A stretch of DNA of 64,000 nucleotides from Notamacropus eugenii. Lineage: Eukaryota > Chordata > Mammalia > Diprotodontia > Macropodidae. Position 1 is the first letter of the stretch. Each line of letters starts with the position of its first letter. Made by a program: the position numbers and the translations under genes. The DNA lies in the NCBI RefSeq assembly GCF_028372415.1, contig NC_092873.1:356032128-356096127 (forward strand). Direction: 5' to 3'. Positions 35,401 to 47,400 of the stretch are shown here, one piece after another. The notes below the pieces were generated by a model. It was not told the DNA's origin. It worked only from the letters and a program-made list of their open reading frames with translations, and did no database searches.

Positions 35401-38400
35401 GGATTTCCAGTTAAAGGAAATAAGAGAATGAGATTTTTGGTAGATAAGGAAAGGATAGGGCCATATCTTATACTACCTTAATATCCTCTTGTATACTAGA
35501 TTAAGGCTTAGCATCCAGAAGGAGCTCAATCATTGTTACTAATTTGGAAGACGAAAACTCACCCTCTGAGGAGGAGGTAAGGGAGGCATCTGAGGGGGTC
35601 TTGCTGTGGCTTCTGGGGGCTGCATAGGGGCTGCTGGGGGTGTCAACCACAGGCCCGACAAAGTTGTGATGTTGACGAGGAGGCTGTGAGGAGGCAAGGC
35701 CTGGTTCTGGGCAGCCATTGATCAGCACAATGGGGATGTCCACCATGGAATTTGCGATGGATGGGGGGCAGCTGCTGGCATGCTCCTTCTGCAGTGGAGG
35801 TAAGTGTGAGCCAGCAGGCTGGCCCAAGGTGGAGACTGGTGGTGTGAGTCCTGAATCAGGGCTCTGCAGGTGGAAGTAGCTGGGTCTCCCACTAGGAGAT
35901 GAGGCACCAGGATTGTGGATACTGGAGGAAGAGCCCCTGGGGCATTCTGGGGACTTGTAGACAGGCTGGTGGCTGGAGGTGGTGGTGGGAAGCAGAGACT
36001 GGTTGCTGCAGAAAAAGAGAGAAGACAGGTTGGTGTGATGTCTCTGGAGGGCACATTCTCCATCCCAGGCAACTGCTGTGCCTTAAGTACAGTGCCTGGT
36101 AAGTAAATGCTTACCAAATGCTTGTTGACTGCCAGATTGCATCGGGCTTGATTAAATGCAGCTTGGCAGCCCTCCAAGTCAAGGTTTCTTAACCCTTAGA
36201 CTTCTTCAAAAAATGTTAAATGTATAAAATGAAATACATAGGATTACAAAGGAAACCAATTATGCTAAAACAGTTATCCATCTATTTTTTAAAAAACAAG
36301 TTCATGAAAACTTGGAAAGACTTCCATGAACTGAGACAAAGTGATGTGAGTAGAACCAGGAGAACATTGTGCATAGTAGCAGCAATCTTATATGATGAAT
36401 TGTGAATGACTTAGCAATTCTCAGTGATCCAAGATAATCCCAAAGGACTCATGATGAAAAATGCTATCCTCCTTCAGAGAAATAACTGATGTCTGAATAC
36501 AAACTGAAGTTTTCTTTCTCCTTCCTTCCTTGCTTCCTAAAATGACTAATATGGAAATGTTTTACATGATTGTACATGTGTAACCTGTTTCAGATTGCTT
36601 ACTGTCTCAGGGAGGCGAGGGAGGGATAGAATTTGGAACTCCAAACTTAAAAAAAAGAATATTAAAAACTGTTCTTACATGTAATTGGGGAAAAATGAAA
36701 TATTATTTTAAAAAGAAACATATGCTCATGGACCTCAGATTAAGAGCTCCTGTTCTAAGCAAAGTGTCAGCCCAATTACAAAGAATAGCTAGAAGGTGCA
36801 GTGCATAGGATGGATACTGGGCTTAGAGTCAGGAATACTTGAGTTCACTTAATTAGCTGTGTGACCCAGGGCAAATTATTTAACCTCTTCCTGCTTCTGT
36901 TTCCTCAACAGTAAAATGGAAGTGATATCTGCACCTATCTCCCAGGGTTGTTGTGAGGTTCAAACAAGATAATATCTGGCATACGGTAGGTGCTTAATAA
37001 ATGTTTGTTTCCTTCCTTGAATCTCCCCCAAAGATACTTAGCTATACATGACGGGCATAGAGGTCTCTCACTCAATCTCCTTTTCTAGGATCCTCCTCAT
37101 CACGTGCCTCCCCTCCCCTTTGCCCCACTTTCCTCTTGATTCTGACTAATACTTACAGAGTTCTGTTTGAGGAGAGATTGACCCAAACATAAAGAAGTGA
37201 GTGGTTGGGCTCAGGCCAAATGTTCTCAGTCTCTAGGATAGAATATTGGATTACAATCTCAATAGGAACCAATAGTATGATATGCAGTCAAGAAAATCAA
37301 TCAGATCCTAGGCAACGTCAAGAGTGATAAAGAGCCCAGAATTAGGGACATAGACAACAATCCTGCTATTGTCACCATGGTTGGACCACCTTTGGAGTAC
37401 TTTGGGCACCCTAGTTTAGCAAGGACATTACTGAACTGTAGAATGTTCAAAGGAGACTATCTAGGACAGTAAATGGCCTGGTCCAACTACTGACCTCCCT
37501 GTCTTTCTTCAAGCATCAATTACCATTCCATATTCTACCAGAAGCCTTCCCTAACCATTCTGGATTCCAGGATTTTCCATCTTTTAATTATTTCCTATTT
37601 ATCCTGTACATAACTTGCTTTGTAAATATTTGTTTGCATGGTGTCTCCTCCATTAAACTGTAAGCTCCTTCAGGGCAGGGAGTGTCTTTTGCCTCTTTTT
37701 ATATTCTTAAAGCTTAGCATGGTGCCTGGCACATGGTAGGTGCTTAGTAAATATTTACTGAATGAATGAATGCTAGAGGAATATGGGTTGAAGGAATGAG
37801 GGATGTTTAGGTGCATGGAGAAGAGCTTGGGAGAGGGGAGGGCAGGAAAAAGGCAATGATTTTGGTGATTAGGTATTTGGATGGTTATCACAGAGAATGG
37901 AATCTGCCCTACACTGCTTGGCCCCAGATGGAAGAACTAGCCAGAATGGGTGGACACTCTGAATGGGTAGATTTGGTTTGATGTAAAGAAAAAGAATTCC
38001 TAACAATTAGAAATATTCAAAAGTGGAATGGGCCTTCTTGGAAGGTAGCCAGGGTTCCTTTCCCCTTCACTAAAGGACTCTGAGGATATTGTAGAAAAGT
38101 TTCTTGGTCAGGTTCAGATTGGACTAGATGGTTTTCCAATTCTGACATGCTATGTGATCTGTGTTCTTAGTCCTTGACATCAGGAAATTGGGGTTCAAAT
38201 ATCGCCTTTACCACTAACTTTGGGCAAATCACTTTACTCCTTTGGTCCTCAGTTTATTTGTTAATATAATGAAAGGGTTGGACTGGATGATCTAAAGTCT
38301 CTTCTAGGAGCTCTGGCAGCAATTATTATTAAACTATTAAAGCTTAAAACTACACTAAGACTTTTGGGACAGCCACCATACTACTTTATAACTGCCATAT

Positions 38401-41400
38401 TGTACATGATTGTCTTATTTGAGCTTTATATGTCCCCTGAGTTAGGTATTTCATATTTGATTATATCTCTTTTATAGATAAGGAAATGGGGTTTAAGAGA
38501 TTAAGTGATTTGTCAAGAGTCACACAGCTAGTAAGTGTAAAAGACAGGATTTGAACCCAGGACTTCCTGATTTCAAATGTAAAATATTCACATTGCCACA
38601 CTGTTTCTTGTATGTTGTCAATGGCTCAGCCCAGTTACATGGATATGAAAGCAAACAGGCTCTAGTCAGTGTGTCCCAAACTGGACATCATTCTGCAGCC
38701 ATCTCTATACCCTACTACCCACCAGCTGAAGGGAGCTCTGTGGTTTGCGGTTGGGGAGAAGGTCCTCTTTTTTTACATGCCTAAAGCATCTAGAACTGGA
38801 AAGGACTTTTGAGGCCACTGAGTCTGCCCCCCCCCCCCCCATTTTACAGATAAGGAAACCAAGGCACAGACAAATTAAATGACCTGCCCAGAATCACATT
38901 CAGTCAGTCCACAAGCATATATTTGGCACTTTCTTCATACCAGGTACTGTACAAAACACTGGGGGTTCAAAGAAAGGCAAGAAACAATCTGCTGTCAAGG
39001 AGCTTACAGCCTAACGGGGGAAACATACAAACTGGGGGCAGTCTCCCAGGGAGGAGGGATGTATCTGGGTCAGGATCTGAATTCAGGTCATCCTGACTCC
39101 CAATCCATCACCGTGTTACTTGTGTGATCTTGGGTAAGTTGCTTGACCTGCCTGAATCTCAGTTTTCTTATTTGTAAAATGAGGAAGCTGCAGTAAAGTT
39201 TCCAAGGTCCCTTGCAGCTTTGTCTATCTCTTTACGAGCCTGTGACTATGATCTTTCTAACATGTTTCCAGCTTGGGACTGCATGATAAAAAGCAAGCTG
39301 GCAAATCCATAAAGTGGATGATAGCAAAGGGACCGTAATAAGGAAAAAATCTAGAAAGAATAAAACTTGGCTTCCCTTTAGATTTCTTCTTCCTATAGGG
39401 GTTTTCTAAGAGTATTTTCTGCATGTACTTAGAGGATTTGGGCAGCTAGGTGGTACAGTGGTTAGAGCATCTGGTCTGGAGTCAGGAAGACCTGAATTCA
39501 AATCCAGCCTCAGATACTTACTAGCTATATGACCTTGTACAAGTCACTTAACCCTGTTTGCCTCAGTTTCCTCATCTGTCAAATGAGCTGGAGGAGGAAA
39601 TGGCAAACCTCTCCAGTATCTTTGCCAAAAAAACCCCAAATAGGGGTTGACTGAAATGACTGAACAACAACAAAAAGAGGGTTTAGACCTTAAAATAATG
39701 CATTTTGTTTGTTAACTTCTTAATATAGTATTCATAGTGAGGTAGAAAGAGTGCTGCATTTGGAGGCAGGATCTGGAGTTTGACTCCTACCTCAGACCCT
39801 AGTCAGGTTAGCTATGTGACTATGGATAGGTTACTTAACTTCTCAAAGACTTAGTTTCCTTGTTTGTAAAATGTGGACAGTATGTTGGCATGATCTTTCT
39901 CAGCAGATTTCTCCTTGAGGTGTTATGTATAGGTCAGATTTTCATAAAAAGAATCTCATTTTAAACACATGAGCTCCTCATTTAAATGAATTGATTTGTA
40001 AAGTGAAGAGCCTTTAATTCATCCTGAGAGAAAAATATCATTCACAGATTTTCTGCTTAAAGTGAGGCCCACCTCCAGATCATTCTGCCAATGGTGCTGA
40101 GCAGAGGCTGGTTTGGTTACTAGGAAGGGAGGGGGAGCAAGTAAAAATGGATGTACCTGCCAAACACATAGCTGGTATCAGAGCCTGGGCTGCTGGACAA
40201 CAGAGAAGCCCCACTGCCTCTCTGCAGTGCCCAGCTACCCAGTGAGGGCCTTGGCATAGCTCCTGAGCCTGGAGAAGCTTCCTGGAGGAAGCTGTCCCTC
40301 TGGGGACCAGCGGTCTTGTTCTTGGAATGGGGAATGGAGATACCAGGGGAGGGCAGGTGATGAGATGACTGCTCTCCCATGGGGGGTGGAGGCTGATGCA
40401 GGTGGTGATGTCCCCTGTGCTGGTTCCCAGAGAAAATGAGGCTCTCGCTGCTGGCACTGTTTTCACGGGGGGTGTCTCTGCAAAGGAGGATGCCGCCGCT
40501 GAGAGGTGATCCACAGGAAGGGATGACAGAGGGACTGGTACAGCGCTGAGGAGGTTCCTGGCACCTTGATTTGGTGGATGTCACCTCAATGTACTTGATA
40601 TCTTGTGGAGAGAGAAGAAGAAAGTCAATTGTCATCATTTAGGCAGCCATGCTTGACTGGAACCTCTCTAGAAAAGAGGCTTCTTTCTAAAAGAAAGAAG
40701 AGCTGGATTCTTAGGAGTTGTTATGGGAACCCTCTCCCCAGCCTCCTCCAGGCACACAATCATGAGGCTAGGCTGCTGCTCTTCCTTTTCGCTGTTCCAC
40801 CATCCCCATGCCTAACCCTGGGGCAGAAGAGCTTGATTCAAGAGAATCTGCCTCTAACAGCGGCTGGGTGACCTTGGGCATATTACTTAACTTCTCTGAG
40901 GTCTGACTGGCTTATCCATAAAAGAGGGTATTGATCTAGAAGATGATGTCTAAGATCATTTCTGGCCCTAAATCTTATGATCCACCCCAGGGCCCTGGAG
41001 ACATGGTTTACCTCCTGCCCTTCTTTCCCCCTGCCCCTCAGGTAAGGGGAATTTTGTTTCATTTTACTATCCTGGACCCATCACCAAGTGTGTTCCTTAT
41101 TTTGGAACTGAGTCCTGCCTTAGTCCTGCCCTATCTATTTCCTCTTCCTGTCCCACTGCTCTGGTTCTGGCCCTCCCAGAACCATCTCTGGCTCCTGCAT
41201 GTGGGCCCCTGGTTATGACTGTAATGCCTGAGCTTGTAGCAGCCTGTAGTAGGGTGGGGCCCATCATCTGGCCCCTTCTTGCACAGCAGTTCTGGCTCTG
41301 TCCTTACCTGCTCATTAAGACCTTGTTTTGCCAGCAGGGGATGGTGGTGATGGTGGGATGACGTCAGAAGGAGAGTCAAGGGGCTGGGCTTGGCCTAGAC

Positions 41401-44400
41401 TCTTTGGGTGGGTGTTGACAGGAGAGGCTCAGCCTGTGCTCTTCTGCCTGTCCTTAAGCTAGAGTGGGACTCCCACTGCTAAATGGAATGAAGACTAGGG
41501 AGGAAGGTGCTCTGAAATTGCTAGAATATAATGAAAGAAGCACAGTGCTTGGCACATAGTAAGCATTTAATACTTCATTCAGAGCTGGACTTTCTCAGAA
41601 TACCACAGGGCCTTTGCCTGAAGTTGGGGCAGCTGTATTCGGAGGAACCTGTTTTATTTGCTCTTTTTTAGGAGTAAAGGTCAGCTGTTAACCCTGAACA
41701 CTGCCTAATAATCTAGTACTGTGGGGGTCCATCAGACAGCTTTGAAAATTTCTCCCTAGTACCTTTGACTTTGTTCCTGGAGCCCTATTAGCTCTATGGG
41801 ATGGAAAGGGAGTAGGGGTTGGGGAAGTGTGCTACTGGAAAGGAAGGTAGAGAGGGAGACTGAGTCAGTGATGTTGTCCTTTGGATGCCAGGAGGTAGAT
41901 ATAATTGGGAGTGGAAGAACACAGTGGATTTCTTCACTCCCATAACCAAGGTGTGGCTCTTGTTTATCAGGACAAACAAAAGGAGCCCTCAGGGCACCCA
42001 TGCAGTCAGTTACTAATGGGCAAGTCTGAGCTGAGCACTGGGTCATTTGCCAGGTGCCAAGAGCAGGAGCAGGCAGGGTGGAGGGAAGGGGTGATGGTGG
42101 GTTATTAAAACTAAAAGCCCTTTACTGTGGACAAGAATTTACCTGGGAGAAACATGTTGGAAAGTGAAATAGGGCAGCCTACGTAGAAGGAATTGCTTAG
42201 CTCTGGGCATCATGTTTTAAGAGGAATCGACACAAGCTGGATGATAGATATAAACTCTAAAAGAAGATCTTGAAGGATAGAAGATTGGGTTGAATTGAAT
42301 TTAGTAAAGGGAAATATAATATAGGATCAAAGGGTGATTGATCCAGAGTTGGAGGGGACTTCAGAGGCCCACGTAGTCCAACCTCCTCATTTTACAGATG
42401 AGAAAACTGAGGCCGAGGCAGTTCAAGTGACTTGCTCAAGATCACTAAGTTAATAGTAGTCATCCTTTCCAAGTCCAAGATTCTGTGAAAATGGAAAAGT
42501 TTAAGTTTATCCAGAGGAAAGACCAGGATGGTAAAGGTCTTATGAGGAAGGTCCTATATGAGATGTCAGGCTGGATGAATCACAAGCCAGAATTGAGGTT
42601 GCTGGGAGAAATATCAAGAGTCTCAGAAATGCCCGAGAAGATACCACTCTGATGGCAAAAAGTGGAAAAGAATTAAGAAGCCTCTTGACAAGGATAAAAG
42701 AGGAGAGTGTAAAAACTGGCTTGAAACTTAACATCAAAAAAAACTAAGATCTTGGCAACTCCCTTCACTTCCTGTCAAACAGAGAGAGAAGAAATCGAAA
42801 TAATGTCAGATTTTATATTATTGGGCTCAAAGATCACTGTGGATAAGGATGGTAGCCATGAACTTAAATGACCCTTGTTCCTTAGAAGGAAGGCTATGGC
42901 AAATCTGGACAGCGTACTAAGAAGCAAAGACAACACCTTGCGGACAAAGGTCTGTACAGTCAAAGCTATGATTTTTCCAGTAGCAATGTATGACTGTGAG
43001 AGTTGGACTATAAGGAAAGCTGATCACCAGAGAATAGATGCTTTTGAATTGTGGTGCTAGAAAAGACTTTTGAGAGTCCCTTGGACAGCAAGGAGGTCAA
43101 ATCAGTCAGTACTTAAAGAAATTAATTCAGGCTATTCCCTGGGAGGTCAGATACCAAAGCTGAAGCTTAAACACATTGGCCCCATAATGAAAAGATGGAA
43201 CTCATTGGAAAAGATCTTGATATTGGGAAAGACTGAAGGCAAAAGGAAAAGTGGACAGCAGAGGATGAGATGGATAGTTAGAGTCATGGAAACAATGAAC
43301 ATGAACTTGGACAGACTTTGAGAGATAGTGAAGGATAGAAGGGGCTGATGTCCATGGGGACATAAAGAGTTGCACATGACTGAACGATAACAAGAACAAA
43401 TCAATGAGGAAGGAAGGAAGTGGCGATTGTTCACCTGAATGTACTATGACCATGACAGCTCTCTCCAAATACTTAAAAAAATATTTTGTGGAAGAGAGAA
43501 GATTTATTCTGCGTTGTTCCTGAGAACAGGACTGATAGGTAGGAGCCACAAGGAAACTGATTTTAGCTCAATATTTAAGGAAGAACTTTCCAGCAGCCAG
43601 CCGTGGAACATGCAGGGACCTGGGAGAGGGTAAACTCCCTGTTACTCAAAGTATTCAAACAAAGGTGAATGACCAGGATCACAGATTTTTAGAGTTGGAA
43701 GGACCCTCAGACACCATCTAGCCTCACCCATGTCTGAAAAAAAACAACAACCTTATAGACATGTTGAGAGGATAACTGAATTAAATGGATGTTATGGGAT
43801 GACATTCAAGGATCCTTCTAATACTAACATTCTAGGAGGAAAGGATACAGCAAGATGGCTTTCCCTTTAGATAGACCTTGAGAGCAGGGATTTTTTTTTA
43901 ATTTTTCTTTGGCACTCAATGCATACCAAAGCGCCTCAAAGGTAGTGGGTGCTTCATAAATTCTAGTGGATTGATTCCTCCTGTATCCTTGTGTTTTTGT
44001 GATTATGATTAAAGTCTCCTCATCCCCAGCCTGTCTGGCAGGCACATCTTGATGATGTCAGATCATAGGTGGGCAGCCACTGAAAGTCATTGAAACTCCA
44101 GTCCATCAAGAGAAAAAAAAAGGAGGCTGGGCAAATCCTCAGTCTCGTGAACGTCTGGAAACATGTCTCATCACCAGCTCTGTATGGTCCACCTAGGGTG
44201 AGTAGAGACAATTTTGGGGGAAGATATCAATGGGAGCTAGCTTTTTAAAAATGGTCTGCAAGTTCAAGGTGTCAAGAGTGTGACATGGGAACCAACAATT
44301 CAGATGCTCTCCTAGGCTGCACTAAGAAACATACTATCCAGAAGGAGGGGAAACCTTAGGCTTGATATGCTCTGTCCTGGACTGTTGTGTTCAAATTTAG

Positions 44401-47400
44401 GCTCCATATTTTAAAAAAGACATGGACAGGTTGGAGAATGTTCAGATGAGGGGAAACAGGATATCAAGAGGCCTTGAGACTAGACTGTATATAAGTTCAG
44501 TGGAAGGAATTGAAGGTATTTATCATCAGGAAGAGAAGGCTTGGGAAGAGGATGGGAGGGATGTTGAGGACATTATTGCTGTCACTGAGTATTTGAAGGG
44601 CAGTCAAACAAACAAACAAAAAAAGAACAAACAACATGGGCGGGGGCTGGACTTAAAGTTAGGAAGACCTGGGTTCAATTTGCCTTAGACACTTTTTAGT
44701 TTTGGGCAAGTCTCTAAAACACTCTGAGCCTCATTTTCCCATCCATAAAATGAAGGGGATGGATTAACTGGCCTCTTGAGCCCTTTCTATCTCTTAATCT
44801 ATGGGCCCATTAGGCTTGTTCTCTGCTTGGCTTTAATGGGTAGATTGTATAAAGAGGTAGAGTTATGTGTGATGGAAGAAAAAATAATTCCCAATAATTA
44901 GAGCAATCCAAAAGTTGAGTTCCTTCCTTCCTTCCTTCCTTCCTTCCTTCAGATCCTTCTGACTCTAGGGTCACTGCTCTATCTGGTGCACCATCCAGCT
45001 GCCCCAAGAAGTTTCTTAATCAAATATGGATTGAACTAACTGGCCTTTGAGTTCTCTTTCCCACTCTGCTCTCTTCTTTTCCACCTAATCCATTTCCCTA
45101 GTGGAACCTAAAGATCCCTGTCTCCTCATAACCTTAGTTTCCCTTCTCCAGAGGAGTAACTAGTTTACTTTGAGCTCAGAGGCCCCAGGATATGGGGATG
45201 GGGGAAGAGGATCCTCTTCCAAGAGGATACAAAGGTTATCCATGTCCATTAAAGCACCCCATAGAGTGTGTAAAACACCCACCTAATGTCATTAATAACC
45301 TCATTAAAATAGTTTGACTCTATTAACAGTAATTAGCTCCTAAGCTCTCTCTCTTGGGCAATTCATCATTCCCAACTGGCCCTAACAAGCAATAATGACC
45401 ACTAGAGGGATAATTATAGTTTTCGTAACTAGTATGGAAGGTGGCCCAACTCTGAGGGGAGAGGTAGGAGAGAAGAGGAGCAGGCTTAATCTCCATGTTA
45501 AATCCTAACTTTAACTTTTAGAGTCAGACTTAAATCTGGGGTGGTGGTTGTTCATCCTTGCTTCTCGAAGAGGATTGATGACATCACAAGGGTGATATCT
45601 TGACATGTGAGTGAATTGGATTGAAGTGAGGTAGAGCTGTGCAAAGTCAATAGCCTCACTCTCTTCTCCAGAGTCTTCCGAATCCAGGGGCAAGAAAAAC
45701 ATCAAGATGGCTGGCGATGGCCCACAATATTATGGTATCATAAAAATTAAAAAGCCGTTTAAGAAAGGAATGAAAATTAATTGGAAATCAAATCTGAGGT
45801 TAAGACTTACCTGAATCTCAACTTAGCTCTAGGCCCAACACTAATTTCATTCCCAATTCTCCTGTTAATTTGAACTTCATCCCTAGCATTGACCCTCACC
45901 TAAACCCAAATGTGGGCAAGTCGGATCATCTCATTTCCCTGGACCACAATTTCCTCTGTTCAAAACTGAGGACGTTGAACTATCTAAGTCTCTCCAGCCC
46001 TTTCTCTAATGTTGACAACCCTCTTGTAACTCTAACCTTGATGTCACCCAGCTTTTAGGCTATGGTTTCTTGTTTTTGTTCAGTCGTGCCTGCCTCTCTG
46101 TGACCCCATTTGGGGTTTTCTTGGCAAAGATGCTGGAGTGGTTTGTCTTTTCCTTCTCCAGCTCATTTGACATTTTACAAACGGAGACAGACAGGGTTAA
46201 GTGACTTGCCCAGGGTCACACAGCTAGAAAGTGTTTCAGGCTAGATTTGAACTAAGGTCCTCCTGACTCCAGGACCACCTAGCTTCTCCTTAGGGTTCAA
46301 TATCCTCATCAATATGGTGGAATGGATGCTCCTTGATCCTCACAATAGAGAGGTCTCCCTGAGTCCTGTAGGTGGGCTGAGAGTTAGAGTTCAGAGAATA
46401 GTGAGGACCTGTAGATCAAAGTTTCAACTGAGAAAGGAAGACAGATTCAAAGATGAGGTTTTAGTATGGCTAAGCTCAGCTCTGTAGGACTCAGTCCTAT
46501 CTGGGGGGTGGGAATTGTGGAGAAGAAGAGAAGGGTTTTGGGGGATCCTGATCAGTGAGGATCCTCTCTCCACTCATCCCATCCCAGGGGGCCCTTGGAA
46601 ACAGAGGGAGACATCCCCACCTCCCAGGCTATATCATATAATCTTAGATTTGGGAGAGACTTGAGAGATCATAGAGTCAGGGATCCTTAACCCAGGGCCC
46701 ATGACATTCTTGTTGCTGTTTTGAAATATTCTGATAACTGAATTTCAATAGAATTAATTTCCTTTGTAATCCTATGCATTTTATTTTATGCATTTAAGAA
46801 CATTCTTCTGAGAAAGCATCCAAAGGACCCATAGGGGTCCGTGACACACAAAAAAGTTATAACCTCTGATCAAGTCCAACCACCTGATTTTACGGAAGGG
46901 GAAACCGAGGCTTACAGTAGAGGAAATGTCAAGGTCACAAGCATAGTCAGTGGCAGAGCTGAGACAGGAACTCAAGTCCTCTGACTTTACATGTTGGGCT
47001 GTTCTGAGGGAAATTCTCTTCCTGGTAGCAGGCCAGTGTCCCTTGTTTCTCATCACCAGCTACAAAGTCATCCCATTTTATTTAGACGCAGTTAGATGGA
47101 TGACTTAGTGGATAAAGTACTGGGCCTGGAGCCAAGAAGATCTGAGTTCAAATGCTGCCTTAGACATTTACTAGTTTTGTGACCTTGGGCAAGTCAATTA
47201 GCTGCTTGCCTCAGTTTCCCCATCTGTAAAATGGAGATAATAATAGCACCTTCCTCTCAGGTTTGTTGTGAGAATCAAATGAGATAAATAACTGTGCTTA
47301 GGATAGTGCCTGGCATACAGTAGGTGCTTAATAAATGCTTGTTTCTTTCTTTCTATTCAATATGCCCTGGGCATGACATGTTTTGTGCAAAGGTCCCCTT

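Noticed and set aside
35722-36177. 151-codon minus-strand frame over TNS4 exon 4
   Set aside because: It is the wrong phase of exon 4; the TNS4 frame matches the known protein.
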